Shown here piece after piece: positions 51,619 through 60,842 of a stretch of 64,000 nt of DNA (positions are counted from its first letter, which is position 1; each line of letters begins with the position of its first letter). The translations under genes were made by a program, and so were the position numbers. Under the pieces are notes generated by a model, which was given only the letters and a program-made list of their open reading frames with translations, was not told the origin of the DNA and ran no database searches. Origin of the DNA: an uncultured Alphaproteobacteria bacterium (lineage in GTDB: Bacteria; Pseudomonadota; Alphaproteobacteria; CAAGCB01; CAG-977); the NCBI GenBank assembly GCA_934277945.1, contig CAKQWA010000010.1, forward strand, positions 13,142 through 77,141, read 5' to 3'.

Positions 51619-53097
51619 TTAAACTTTTTTCGTAATCGGGTAATTCCAATCCGTGTCGAACGAGCGGCGGGAGATTTTAATGCCGTTTGCGCCCTGTCTG
51701 CGCTTGTATTCGGACAAATGGAGCAGACGGAACACCTTGCGCACCGTGTTTTCGTCAAATCCGGCGGCGATTACTTCGTCCTGACCCGCGTCGCCCTCGA
51801 TGAACATCTTTAAAATCGCGTCCAGAACGTCGTATTCGGGCAGGGAATCGGAATCTTTCTGATTCGGGCGCAATTCCGCCGTCGGCGCTTTCGTGAAGAT
51901 GTTGTCGGGGATAATTTTTTTAATGTTGTTTTGAATCCACACGGGGTGGTTTTCGCAACGCCATTTCGCCAGTTTGTAAGCGTCGGATTTGTACAAATCG
52001 CGCAACGGGGCGAAGCCGCCGCAGGTGTCGCCGTACAGCGTCGCGTAGCCGACCGCGTCTTCGGATTTGTTGCAGGTGTTCAGCAGCAAATCGCCGTAGT
52101 GGTTGGAAATTGTCATCAAAATGACGGCGCGCAGACGCGCCTGCAAATTTTCCGCCGTCGTGCCGGACAAATTGTTGTTCAGACACGGGTTCATCACTTT
52201 CGCAAAGACTTCCGCCTGTTCGATAATGGGGATTTCGTCATAGCGGATGCCCAGCAGATTCGCGGCGTCGCGCGCATCTTTGAGGCTTTCCTGCGACGTG
52301 TAGACGGACGGCATCATCACGGCGAAAACCTTGTCCGCTCCCAAAGCGTCGACGGCGATCGCCGCCGTCAAAGCGCTGTCCATGCCGCCCGAAAGTCCCA
52401 GAACGACACGCTTGAAGCCGTTTTTGAAAACGTAGTTCCGCATCCCCGTGACCAAAGCGCGCCAAGTGTTTTCCGGCTCGTCCGTCCACGGAAAGCGCAC
52501 GTCGTCCGTGCCGGCGACGCCCTCGTCCCACAGCGGCAGACATTCGATGAAGCCGCCGTCGATGTCCAGCATGAAAGAGCCGCCCGCGAAAACGTAACTG
52601 TCGGACGCGCCGACCAAGTTCGTGTACACGACGGGCAGACGGATGCGGGAAGCGAACGTGCGCGCGTGTTCCAGCGTTTCGGTCGCGCCGCCCGTGCGGT
52701 ACGGCTTCGCGTCCAGAACAATCAGGCGATCCGCGCCCTCGACGTTCACGGGCTCGAAAGCGACGGACACGGCGACGTTCTGTCCGTCAATCGTGAAGCG
52801 GTCGCCGTACTGCACGCCCTTTTGCGTGACCAATACGGGAGTCGCGCCGCCCGCGCCGTCGGGAATCGCCGTCAGAACGGGGCGGTCGTTGTGATACAGG
52901 CGGGAAAGCATTTTATGCACTTTCGCCATGAACGTTTTTGAATAAGCCAAATCGCCCAAGGGCCAGCCGGTCAGCGCGTACGCGGGCAGAACCAGCAATT
53001 CCTTTTTGGCTTGCGGGCATTGTTCCGCCGCGTTGTGAATTTTATTCAAATTGTTTTCCAAATCCGCCGCCGTCGGATTGATCTGCGCTATCAGCAT
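51619..53097 (-). CDS. nadE: NAD+ synthetase with a degenerate glutaminase domain
   Basis: Makes NAD+ from deamido-NAD+ with ATP. About 492 residues: an N-terminal nitrilase-fold domain and a C-terminal synthetase domain with the PP-loop SGGMDS (residues about 236-241), MPSVYTSQES, NKSEDAVGYATLYGDTCGGFAPLRDLYKSD, TKAPTAELRPNQKDSDSLPEYDVLD and the ending SFDTDWNYPITKKV. In the N-terminal domain the catalytic Glu-Lys-Cys set seems lost: the usual PEL block is PAYAL (Ala39), the Lys loop (NYGVFDEKR in relatives) is absent, and the CED nucleophile region reads VAFEP near residue 113. So it may use free ammonia. ATG at 53097 follows GGGAGG. Confidence 0.9.
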   Translation of the reverse strand: MLIAQINPTAADLENNLNKIHNAAEQCPQAKKELLVLPAYALTGWPLGDLAYSKTFMAKVHKMLSRLYHNDRPVLTAIPDGAGGATPVLVTQKGVQYGDRFTIDGQNVAVSVAFEPVNVEGADRLIVLDAKPYRTGGATETLEHARTFASRIRLPVVYTNLVGASDSYVFAGGSFMLDIDGGFIECLPLWDEGVAGTDDVRFPWTDEPENTWRALVTGMRNYVFKNGFKRVVLGLSGGMDSALTAAIAVDALGADKVFAVMMPSVYTSQESLKDARDAANLLGIRYDEIPIIEQAEVFAKVMNPCLNNNLSGTTAENLQARLRAVILMTISNHYGDLLLNTCNKSEDAVGYATLYGDTCGGFAPLRDLYKSDAYKLAKWRCENHPVWIQNNIKKIIPDNIFTKAPTAELRPNQKDSDSLPEYDVLDAILKMFIEGDAGQDEVIAAGFDENTVRKVFRLLHLSEYKRRQGANGIKISRRSFDTDWNYPITKKV

Positions 53098-53163
53098 AAG
53101 CAACCTCCCAAAAATTTTTGTCGATTATAGCGCATTGCAACGCAAACGCCATTAAAAAATCAG

Positions 53164-54078
53164 TCAGGACAAACGAATTTCGCCGATTTTTTCTTCAATT
53201 TGCTCCCGCGCCGGCAATCCTTCCTGCGCGCCGGTCTTCAAACACGCCAGTCCCGCGCCCGCGCTCGCGTAACGCATCGCGTCGCTTAAAGCCATGCCCT
53301 CGTCGATCATCGCGCCGAAAATGCCGACGAAAGCGTCGCCCGCGCCCGTCGTGTCGACCGGACGGATTTTCAGGCACGACACTTTGACGGTTTTTCCGTC
53401 CCGCGCCGCCAAAGCCCCGTCGCCGCCCAGCGTAATCAGGCACGCGCCGCCCGTTTTTTGCGCCAGCGCCGGCGCCGTCTGCTCGGCGTCGGGAGCGGTT
53501 TTCTTGAACACGTTTTCGTACACCGCCGCCGCTTCGATTTCGTTCAAAATCAAATAATCGACCAGTTTCAGCGCGCTTTCCGGCACGGCTTTCGCGGGGG
53601 CGACGTTCAAAATCGTGCGTGCGCCTTTCGCTTTCGCCTTTTCAAGCAGTTTGAAGTTTTCTTCGGGCGGCACTTCCATTTGCATAATCAGCGTCGTGTC
53701 GGGGGAAAGCAGATCTTCGGGCACGTCGTTCGCCGTCAGACAGGTGTTTGCGCCCATGGACACGACAATGGAGTTTTCACCCGTGCGGTCGACCATAATC
53801 ATCGCCATCGCGGTCGGTTTTTCGCACGTTTTAATGTAAGAAACGTCCACGCCCGCCGCTTTGAAAGCCGCCATGGGCACCGCCGCCGCGGAATCTTCGC
53901 CGATGCGCGCGATCATGGAGGTTTTCGCCCCCGCTCGCGAAGCCGCCGCCGCCTGATTCGCGCCCTTGCCGCCGGCTTTGACGACGTGGGTGGGTGTCAA
54001 CACAGTTTCGCGCGGCGCGGGAAAAGCGTCAATGTTCAGGAAATAATCCGCGTTGACGGAACCGAATACGACTATCAT
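53164..54078 (-). CDS. rbsK: Ribokinase
   Basis: A 304-residue PfkB-family sugar kinase. N-terminal VVFGSVNADYFLNIDAFPAPRETVL; the KAGGKGANQAAAASRAG block; then VDRTGENSIVVSMGAN and VDTTGAGDAFVGIF with the catalytic Asp and anion-hole GAGD near residue 246. ATG at 54078 follows AAAGGATTT; a TTG or ATG 15 bases upstream is less likely. It phosphorylates ribose or deoxyribose, though a related sugar is possible. It is followed by nadE in the same direction and preceded by pap, so PRPP and nucleotide supply may be the common thread. Confidence 0.9.
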   Translation of the reverse strand: MIVVFGSVNADYFLNIDAFPAPRETVLTPTHVVKAGGKGANQAAAASRAGAKTSMIARIGEDSAAAVPMAAFKAAGVDVSYIKTCEKPTAMAMIMVDRTGENSIVVSMGANTCLTANDVPEDLLSPDTTLIMQMEVPPEENFKLLEKAKAKGARTILNVAPAKAVPESALKLVDYLILNEIEAAAVYENVFKKTAPDAEQTAPALAQKTGGACLITLGGDGALAARDGKTVKVSCLKIRPVDTTGAGDAFVGIFGAMIDEGMALSDAMRYASAGAGLACLKTGAQEGLPAREQIEEKIGEIRLS

Positions 54079-54145
54079 GGCAAATCCTTTCAAAGTTGTT
54101 TTTTAAGATTATCCGCCGGAGCGCGTCTTTTTGCAACCGCCGATT

Positions 54146-55714
54146 TCAGTCCGCCTCCTCGATCAAGGCTTTGGCGGCGTCCGCGTCGCCGTCGGCGTCC
54201 TTGTCCTTTTTCTTTTTTTCTTTCAGAACGGGCGGCTCGGTCGGATTTTTAAAATCCAAGACCTTTTCCAGATGTTCGCACAGCAGGCGCATGGCTTCGA
54301 TGCGGCCGTATTTTTTGGAATTGTCCGGCACGACGAACCACGGGGCGATTTTCGTGTCCGTCTTGTCCAGCATTTCCTGATACGCGGTGTCGTACAAATC
54401 CCACTTGTCGCGGTTGCGCCAGTCCTCCTCGCCGATTTTCCACATCTTGTAAGCGGTTTCCTCGCGCGCCTTGAAGCGTTTGAACTGCTCGTCCCTGTCG
54501 ATGTAGAGCAGGAATTTGACGACGATGTTGCCACCGTCCGTCAGCAGTTTTTCAAACGTGTTGATTTCGTCGAACGCCTGTTTCCATTCCTTGTCCGTCG
54601 CGAAATGCTCGATGCGCTCGACCAGCACGCGCCCGTACCAAGTGCGGTCGAACACCGTCATCAGTTTTTGACCGTTCAGCCGCTTGAAGAAACGCCACAG
54701 GAAATGGTGGTTCAATTCCTCTTTCGTGGGCGCGGCAATCGGGAAAATGCGAAATTGCATAATGTGCAGAGCGGACGAAATGCGGCTGATGACCCCGCCT
54801 TTGCCGGACGCGTCGGGACCCTCGAACGCCAAAATCAGTTTTTTGTTCTGCCGTTTGACTTCCGCCAGACAAGCGTTCAGGCGCGTTCTGTAATACGGCA
54901 GGAGTTGCTCGTATTTGTCCTTGCCCATTGAGGCGGTCAAATCCGTTTTTTTGACGAATTCGACCTTTTTGGACGGCTTTGTGTCCTCGTTGACGTTCTT
55001 TTTGCGCTCGTCGACGCGTTTTTCGACCTGCTTTTCGACGTAAGAGCAGATGATGTCCAGACCGTCGCGCACGCGTTCGGTGTAAGTGCCCTTTTTCACC
55101 GCGAACCAAGGCGCGTCGGGCGCGTCCGTGTATTCGACGATTTTCTTTGACGTTTTTTCAAAATCGTCCGCCAGCGCGCAGTTTTTCCAGTCCGATTCCA
55201 TAATGCGCCAGCGTTCGTAAGGCATATCTTCCAGCGTGTGCAGATACGCCTCCTGCTCCTTTTTGGACTTGTAGAACCAGATTTTGCAGAACACGGCGCC
55301 GTTGTCGACAAGCGTTTTTTCCAAAGACTTGCACCAGTCGAGTTTTTTGTAAAACGCCTTGTCGTCGATTTTGCCGGTCGAGCGTTTGACCAGCGGATCG
55401 GAATACCACGAGCGCAGGAAAACGCCGATTTCTCCGTTCAAAACATTGTCGTTCCAGTAGCGCATATATTCCTGACACATATCGGAAAAATCTTCGCGCT
55501 CATAGGCGTTCATGCGCACGGAACGCTGATCCATCCAGTCGCGCAGCAGGAACATCGTGCCGAATTTGCCCGCGCCGGACACGCCGCACAAAACGATGTA
55601 AACGGGGACGTTCGCCTCGCGGATTTTGTTTTGCAGAGCGATTAACCGCGTGCGCAGGACGGCTTCCTCTTTGGAAGAAAAATGCGTTTCCCATTCGACG
55701 ATATCTTTTGACAC
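54146..55714 (-). CDS. pap: Polyphosphate:AMP phosphotransferase (double PPK2)
   Basis: A 522-residue protein with two PPK2 domains. Domain 1 (about 10-245) has IVLCGVSGAGKFGTMF at residues 40-55 with a Phe after the Walker Lys, so it may be less active. Domain 2 (about 280-500) has LILAFEGPDASGKGGVI, RIFPIAAPTKEELNHHFLWRF, TVFDRTWYGRVLVERIE and DEQFKRFKAREE. The double layout is the mark of Pap, which converts AMP to ADP with polyphosphate. The linker is Lys/Glu rich, as is the tail. Three bases upstream, on the same strand, ppk1 ends, so the two are co-transcribed and jointly make and use polyphosphate. Confidence 0.92.
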   Translation of the reverse strand: MSKDIVEWETHFSSKEEAVLRTRLIALQNKIREANVPVYIVLCGVSGAGKFGTMFLLRDWMDQRSVRMNAYEREDFSDMCQEYMRYWNDNVLNGEIGVFLRSWYSDPLVKRSTGKIDDKAFYKKLDWCKSLEKTLVDNGAVFCKIWFYKSKKEQEAYLHTLEDMPYERWRIMESDWKNCALADDFEKTSKKIVEYTDAPDAPWFAVKKGTYTERVRDGLDIICSYVEKQVEKRVDERKKNVNEDTKPSKKVEFVKKTDLTASMGKDKYEQLLPYYRTRLNACLAEVKRQNKKLILAFEGPDASGKGGVISRISSALHIMQFRIFPIAAPTKEELNHHFLWRFFKRLNGQKLMTVFDRTWYGRVLVERIEHFATDKEWKQAFDEINTFEKLLTDGGNIVVKFLLYIDRDEQFKRFKAREETAYKMWKIGEEDWRNRDKWDLYDTAYQEMLDKTDTKIAPWFVVPDNSKKYGRIEAMRLLCEHLEKVLDFKNPTEPPVLKEKKKKDKDADGDADAAKALIEEAD

Positions 55715-55717
55715 GGC

Positions 55718-57934
55718 TTACTTTCCTTTTTTCGTTGCTGTTTTTTTGACGGATTTTTTGGCGGGTTTCTTTGCGGGCGTCGTTTCGGGATCGCGCGCCT
55801 CTTTGCGCACCGCCTTTTTCTGCCGCGCGACAATCGTGCGCAGTTTTTCCGTCCCCCTGTCCGACAAATTCGGGTGGGTCATGAAAAACTGGTGGCAGGA
55901 AAACGCTTTCGGGCTTTCCGACACGCGCGTGTACGACATATCGGGATGCAGTTCCCAGCTCAACGCTTCGTCCTTGATGTTGCCCTGCATGATTTCGCCC
56001 AAGATTTGCTCATGCACGCTCGGATTGACGATCGGCACCAGCGTTTCGACGCGGTGGAGCGTGTTGCGCGGCATCCAGTCCGCCGAGGAGATAAAGACTT
56101 TCGCCTTGCCCGACGGCAGTTTCTGCCCGTTGCCGAAGCAGAAGATGCGCGCGTGTTCCAAAAACCGCCCGATGACGCTTTTGACCTTGATGTTTTCGGA
56201 CAATCCCTTGATTTGCGGGCGCAAGGCGCAAATGCCGCGCACGACCAGCTGGATTTTCACGCCCGCCTGCGACGCGCGGTACAAAGCGTCAATGAGTTTG
56301 TCGTCCAGCAAAGAGTTCATCTTCGCCCAAATGTTGCCCTGCCCGCCTTTTTTGGCGATGTCGATTTCCCTGTCGATCAATTTCAGCAGTTTTTCGCGCA
56401 GATTGATCGGGGCGATCGCCAGTTTTTTCAAATTTTGCGGCGCGGCATAGCCCGTCAGGTAATTGAAGACCAGCCCCGCGTCCCTGCACAAATCCTTGTC
56501 GCAGGTGAAATAGGACAAATCGGTGTAGATGTTCGCCGTCACCGCGTGATAGTTGCCCGTGCCGAAATGCGCGTAACTTCTGATTTTCGCACCCTCTTTG
56601 CGCGTGACAAGCGATATTTTCGCGTGGGTTTTGTAGTCCATCAGCCCGAAAACGACGTGCACGCCGGCTTCTTCCATGTCTTTCGCCCATTTCAAATTCG
56701 CCTCCTCGTCGAAACGGGCGCGCAGTTCGACGACGGCGGTGACCATTTTGCCCGCTTTCGCCGCGTCTATCAAAGCCTTGACAATCGGCGAATTTTTGTT
56801 CGTGCGGTACAGCGTCTGCTTGACGGAAAGAACGTCGGAGTCTTTCGCAGCCTGCTTTAAAAAGCGCACGACGACGTCGAAAGATTCGTAAGGGTGGTGA
56901 ATAACCATGTCGCGCTTGCGAATGGCGGCGAAGTGGTCGCCTTTGAATTCGCGGACGCGCTCGGACTGGCGGGGCTTGTAGGGCTTGAACAATAAATCCT
57001 TGCGTTCGGGCAAAATCAGTTCGGACAAGCCGCGGATGCCCAAAAAGCCGTGGCGCACCAAAACGTTTTCCTCGCCCAGATTCATGCTGTCGGACAAAAA
57101 GCGGCGCAGCGTTTCCGGCATATCGTGATTGACAATCAAGGCGATAATTTCACCCTTGCGCTGTTTTTCCAAAGCGGTTTCAAATTGCAAAGCCAAATCC
57201 TCCGCGCGTTCGTCGACTTCCAGAATACTGTCGCGGATAATGGAAAAGCGCCCCGTTTCAATCGCCGTGAAATTCGGAAAAATGCGGTCGAGAAACAGTT
57301 TGACGACGTCTTCGGTCGCCATGAACCGCGCGGCTTTGCCCGTGCGCACAAAACGCTTCAACGACGCGGGAAGCGGAATCAGCGCGGTGTGTTCCTCGCC
57401 TTTGGCGTTTTCCATGCGCACAATCAGGTTTTGCGACAAATTCATCAAAAACGGGAACGGATGCGCCGCGTCCAGCGCAATCGGCGTCAGGACGGGGAAA
57501 ATCGTTTCCTCGAAAACGGTTTCCAGCGTTTTCTTGTCCTTTTCCGTCAGTTTTTCGGGCGACAGGATAAAGATTTTCTCTTTTTCCATTTCGTGACGCA
57601 GAACGTCGAAATACTCGTCCTGCTTGGCGCGCAGGCATTTCACGCTGTCGCGAATGGCGTCCAGTTGTTCGGCGGGCGTTTTGCCGTCGACGCTTTTCGC
57701 GGTCACGCCGTCCTTTTCCTGCGCCATCAGGCCGGCGACGCGCACCATGAAGAACTCGTCCAGATTCGACCCCGAAATCGCCAGAAAGCGCAATCTTTCC
57801 AAAAGCGGATAGCGTTTGTTCATCGCTTCTTCCAGCACGCGTTCGTTGAACGCCAGCCACGACAGTTCCCTGTTGAAAAAGCGGTTGCAGTCCGTCATAA
57901 AAACATCTTGTAAATCCACGTCTTTGCCCGACAC
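55718..57934 (-). CDS. ppk1: Polyphosphate kinase 1
   Basis: Makes inorganic polyphosphate from ATP reversibly. The 738-residue protein is full length. N-terminal RFFNRELSWLAFNERVLEEA; phosphodiesterase-like core with VKQTLYRTNKNSPIVKALI, ELRARFDEEANLKWAKDMEEAG, MDYKTHAKISLVTR containing the phospho-accepting His, THFGTGNY-type block YAHFGTGNYH, and RNTLHRVETLVPI with the second His. The Lys/Pro/Ala-rich tail (PAKKPAKKSVKKTATKKGK) is an addition. GTG at 57934 follows GGAGG with good spacing; ATG at 57946 or 57898 are alternatives. It is followed three bases later by pap. Confidence 0.95.
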   Translation of the reverse strand: MSGKDVDLQDVFMTDCNRFFNRELSWLAFNERVLEEAMNKRYPLLERLRFLAISGSNLDEFFMVRVAGLMAQEKDGVTAKSVDGKTPAEQLDAIRDSVKCLRAKQDEYFDVLRHEMEKEKIFILSPEKLTEKDKKTLETVFEETIFPVLTPIALDAAHPFPFLMNLSQNLIVRMENAKGEEHTALIPLPASLKRFVRTGKAARFMATEDVVKLFLDRIFPNFTAIETGRFSIIRDSILEVDERAEDLALQFETALEKQRKGEIIALIVNHDMPETLRRFLSDSMNLGEENVLVRHGFLGIRGLSELILPERKDLLFKPYKPRQSERVREFKGDHFAAIRKRDMVIHHPYESFDVVVRFLKQAAKDSDVLSVKQTLYRTNKNSPIVKALIDAAKAGKMVTAVVELRARFDEEANLKWAKDMEEAGVHVVFGLMDYKTHAKISLVTRKEGAKIRSYAHFGTGNYHAVTANIYTDLSYFTCDKDLCRDAGLVFNYLTGYAAPQNLKKLAIAPINLREKLLKLIDREIDIAKKGGQGNIWAKMNSLLDDKLIDALYRASQAGVKIQLVVRGICALRPQIKGLSENIKVKSVIGRFLEHARIFCFGNGQKLPSGKAKVFISSADWMPRNTLHRVETLVPIVNPSVHEQILGEIMQGNIKDEALSWELHPDMSYTRVSESPKAFSCHQFFMTHPNLSDRGTEKLRTIVARQKKAVRKEARDPETTPAKKPAKKSVKKTATKKGK

Positions 57935-58109
57935 GATGCCCTCCATGCGCGGTTTTATCGAAAACGGGGGCACTATAACCGAATTTGCGCGAAAAGTTAA
58001 TATAAATTATGTCCGAGGTTGCGCGCGCACGACTAAAACGTTAAAATATCTTCTGTTAAAACGATTTTTGTCCTACCCTGAAATAAAACGAAACAATAAG
58101 GGGGAACCC

Positions 58110-58745
58110 ATGACCAAAACGTCGAAAACAATCACGAAGAAAGAAACGAAATCAAAAAAACGGACGATTTCCGAAACGCTTGTGGAAACGCAAGACGCCG
58201 AAAAATCCGGCAAGCGCAAAATCGTCTACGTCATGCGCCACGGCAAAGCGTCAAAAGAGTACGAAACTTACACGGACAAGGAACGCCCGCTGGCGAAACG
58301 CGGCAAAAAAGACGTGAAAATGATGCGCAAATGCTTCAAACGCATGAAAGCGCGCCCGACGCTGTGCCTTGTGTCGCCGTCCGCGCGCACGAAAGAAACG
58401 TTCGACATTTTAAAGGACGCCTTTCCCGACGCGACCGCGCGCTACGAGGATTTGCTGTACGACGATCGGGCGACGCGCGCCGATTTGCTCGACCTTTTGC
58501 GCCAAACACCGAAAGACGTTGACGAAGTGCTGGTCGTCGGGCATCTGATTCCGCCGCTCGCGGCTCTGGCGGCGTCTTTGGCGGACGCAAGCGTCAGCGA
58601 CGACGATTCTTTAAAGGACATGGGCAAGAAATTTCCGACCGCCGCCGTCGCGGTGCTGGAACTGCCCGAAAACACGGATTTCGCCGACCTTGCGGACGGG
58701 TCATGCCGCCTGACGCGCTTCATCCGCCCGAAAGATTTGAAGTAA
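58110..58745 (+). CDS. SixA-like histidine phosphatase
   Basis: A 211-residue protein with a Lys/Thr-rich N-terminal tail of about 37 residues, then a phosphoglycerate-mutase-fold phosphatase domain: IVYVMRHGKASKEYETYTDKERPLAKRG (catalytic His in RHG), LVSPSARTKETFDIL (second Arg), LLYDDRAT and VLVVGHLIPPLAAL with the second catalytic His. SixA removes phosphate from His residues of phosphotransfer proteins; this protein may do so or dephosphorylate small molecules. ATG at 58110 follows AAGGGGGAA. It is divergent from ppk1 across 175 bases. A role in phosphate metabolism is suggested only by location. Confidence 0.8.
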   Translation: MTKTSKTITKKETKSKKRTISETLVETQDAEKSGKRKIVYVMRHGKASKEYETYTDKERPLAKRGKKDVKMMRKCFKRMKARPTLCLVSPSARTKETFDILKDAFPDATARYEDLLYDDRATRADLLDLLRQTPKDVDEVLVVGHLIPPLAALAASLADASVSDDDSLKDMGKKFPTAAVAVLELPENTDFADLADGSCRLTRFIRPKDLK

Positions 58746-59903
58746 TCAGACGCGTTTGCGAAACAAGGCGAAATAAACCGGAAGCGTCACGAATTTCGGC
58801 GCAAGCACGCCGGCGAACAGCGCGACGGTCGGGCTTGTCGCGTCCGCCAGCGCGCCGACAAGAACGAACGCAAGGCACAAAAACAGACTGCCCGCCAAGG
58901 AAATCAGCGACTGCATCGTCGCCCTCTGCGCGTCCGTAAAACGCCGCTGGCACAAATTCACGCCCGCCGTGCTCATCGGTCCGTACAGCACGGACGTTGA
59001 CACGAACAAAAACGGCGACGCGATGTTTTTCAGCAAAACCGCCGACGCGCCGATGAGCAGATTTAAAACCTCCCCGCCGAAAAACAGTTTCAAATACCCC
59101 GTTTTGCGAATGATTTTCCCCGCGAACCAAAAACTGATTCCCGCCAAAAGATTGTTCGCCGAACTCAACAGGCTGACCGCCCAATCGGGAATGATCTGCC
59201 GCACGAACGCCGCTTTGAACTGATAGCACGCCTCGCCGACGCCGTCGTCGACAATCGTCGCCAGCGCGAACAGACGCAGGCTTTTTTCTTTTTTGAACGC
59301 GGCGAACGCTTCCTTTAAATGCGCAAACACGTTTTCGGATTTTTCGGCGCACGGCGGTTCGACGAAAAACAGGGACACGACGATTTGACAGAATTTCGGC
59401 GCAAGCGTCAGCAAATAGGCGAAACGGTACGACTTCAAAACGGCAAGCGCGCCCAGCAAAGCCCCTAAAAACAGCGCGGTCTGAAACATGGACGCGGCTT
59501 TGCCCTGATACGTTTCAAATTCGTCCGTTTTGCCGCCCGATTTCAGCGTTTCGTACAAAAAGGCGGTATCCGTCCCCGACGTCAGCGCGCGGGAAAGCCC
59601 CTCGCACGCCGCGCCCGCGACCAGCAGACGCGCGTCGCACGCCAACGCGTAACAGGCGACGGCGCAAAAATCGACGATTGCGGCGGCGGCAAGCGAATAC
59701 TTGCGGTGCAGAAATTTGTCGGACACGACCCCCGCCGGCACTTCAAACAGCGATTGGAACAAAAAGCCCAGTCCGAACACCGTCATGCCGAGCGTATACG
59801 ACCCCGCGACCTGCGCGAAGTACAAAATGATGAAGCCCGCGTAAAAGCGGAAATCTTCAAAAAAATTGTACCATTTCAGCAATGTGAAATTGCGTTTAAT
59901 CAT
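58746..59903 (-). CDS. MFS transporter
   Basis: A 385-residue transporter with about 12 helices. Motif A region: LFQSLFEVPAGVVSDKFLHRKYSLAAAA, resembling the MFS protein at 46.1 kb. Further helices: TALFLGALLGALAVLKSY and AGSLFLCLAFVLVGALADA. ATG at 59903 follows AAAGGGG; a longer form from 59957 is less likely. Its stop lies immediately after the SixA-like gene end on the opposite strand, so the two genes are convergent. Substrate is not known. Confidence 0.85.
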   Translation of the reverse strand: MIKRNFTLLKWYNFFEDFRFYAGFIILYFAQVAGSYTLGMTVFGLGFLFQSLFEVPAGVVSDKFLHRKYSLAAAAIVDFCAVACYALACDARLLVAGAACEGLSRALTSGTDTAFLYETLKSGGKTDEFETYQGKAASMFQTALFLGALLGALAVLKSYRFAYLLTLAPKFCQIVVSLFFVEPPCAEKSENVFAHLKEAFAAFKKEKSLRLFALATIVDDGVGEACYQFKAAFVRQIIPDWAVSLLSSANNLLAGISFWFAGKIIRKTGYLKLFFGGEVLNLLIGASAVLLKNIASPFLFVSTSVLYGPMSTAGVNLCQRRFTDAQRATMQSLISLAGSLFLCLAFVLVGALADATSPTVALFAGVLAPKFVTLPVYFALFRKRV

Positions 59904-60004
59904 CGTTTCGCGCCCCTTTCGCCGCTTTGTTATGCGGGAAAAAGGCGCGCGATGCAATCTTTTGTTTCACTTTTTGAAAAAACGGTGTAAAAAGAAAGCG
60001 GCGT

Positions 60005-60081
60005 GTCCCCGTAGCTCAACCGGATAGAGCGCAGGTTTCCTAAACCTGAGGCTGTGAGTTCGATTCTCGCCGGGGACGCCA
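60005..60081 (+). tRNA. tRNA-Arg(CCT)
   Basis: 77 bases with encoded CCA. Acceptor stem GTCCCCG with CGGGGAC, D-arm TAGCTCAACCGGATAGAGC, anticodon stem-loop CAGGTTTCCTAAACCTG with anticodon CCT, T-arm GTGAGTTCGATTCTCGC. A complete and well-paired cloverleaf. Confidence 0.95.
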
Positions 60082-60135
60082 CTTTCTTAAACGCCGCTTC
60101 CTTTAAAAAATCAGCGGGCGGCGCTTTCATGAAAA

Positions 60136-60771
60136 TCAGCGGATGAAGTTTGTCAGTTCGGGTTTTTCCGCTTCGGGCGGTTCAATCCCCGCTTCTTGCG
60201 CCGCCTGTTTGCATTTCAGAAAATACGCCATGTTTTTCGCCAGAATGCGCATATTCTGCATTCCCTCTTTATCCTGACGCACTTGGTCGGGAGTACCGCC
60301 GTGCACCATATTCCAGTAGCGCCCCGAAATGACGGGCATTTCGGAAATCTGGAAATACTTGTTGAGTTGTTCCAGCGTCGCGGTCGTGCCCGCGCGTCTT
60401 GCGCTGACAACGGCGGAAGCGGGTTTCAGGCGGAACACGTCGCGTCTGCCGCCCGCCGACGCGCTGTAAAAAGCCCTGTCCATAAACGCCGTCACCACGC
60501 CCGAAGCCGCCGCGTAATGCACGGGGGATCCGATGATGAATCCGTCAAATTCCGCGGCTTTGTCCACGAAATCGTTGACTTTGTCGTTAATGACGCATTT
60601 GCCGATTTTCGCACACGCGCGGCACGCCCTGCACGGCGCGATCGGATCGACGCCGATGTAATAGATTTCGCTGTCGATTCCCTGACGCGCCAACTCTGCG
60701 GCGATTTCCGTCAAAGCCGTGTAAGTGCACCCTTTTTCGCGGGGCGATCCGTTGACCAGTAAGACTTTCAT
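60136..60771 (-). CDS. Flavodoxin-like NAD(P)H-dependent oxidoreductase
   Basis: A 211-residue FMN-binding protein. The phosphate loop is VNGSPREKGCTYTAL, followed by PCRACRACAKIGKCVIND with several cysteines (an iron-sulfur flavoprotein-like addition), then the flavin-contacting GFIIGSPVHYAAASGVVTAFMDRAF and KPASAVVSARRAGTTATLEQL. It resembles the NADPH-dependent FMN reductase/iron-sulfur flavoprotein group; the four-Cys region could hold an Fe-S cluster but this is unproven. ATG at 60771 is preceded by GGAGGATG, a strong ribosome site. It lies downstream of the outer-membrane gene, separated by a terminator. Confidence 0.85.
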   Translation of the reverse strand: MKVLLVNGSPREKGCTYTALTEIAAELARQGIDSEIYYIGVDPIAPCRACRACAKIGKCVINDKVNDFVDKAAEFDGFIIGSPVHYAAASGVVTAFMDRAFYSASAGGRRDVFRLKPASAVVSARRAGTTATLEQLNKYFQISEMPVISGRYWNMVHGGTPDQVRQDKEGMQNMRILAKNMAYFLKCKQAAQEAGIEPPEAEKPELTNFIR

Positions 60772-60783
60772 TTCATCCTCCGT

Positions 60784-60821
60784 GCAAAAAACGGTGAAAC
60801 GGACGGATAGCCGCCCGTTTC
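60784..60821 (-). terminator. Terminator downstream of the outer-membrane protein gene
   Basis: On the minus strand GAAACGGGCGG pairs with CCGTCCGTTTC around CTAT and a T-run follows shortly. It separates the outer-membrane gene from the flavodoxin-like gene. Confidence 0.75.
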
Positions 60822-60842
60822 ATCTTTTAAATTCAATGACCG

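Noticed and set aside
50102..51622. A 506-codon open frame opposite gltX
   Set aside because: Antisense to a complete glutamate-tRNA ligase; no motifs.
60005..60081. tRNA-Arg(CCT) as a second integration site
   Set aside because: No repeat of its 3' end and no integrase were found nearby.
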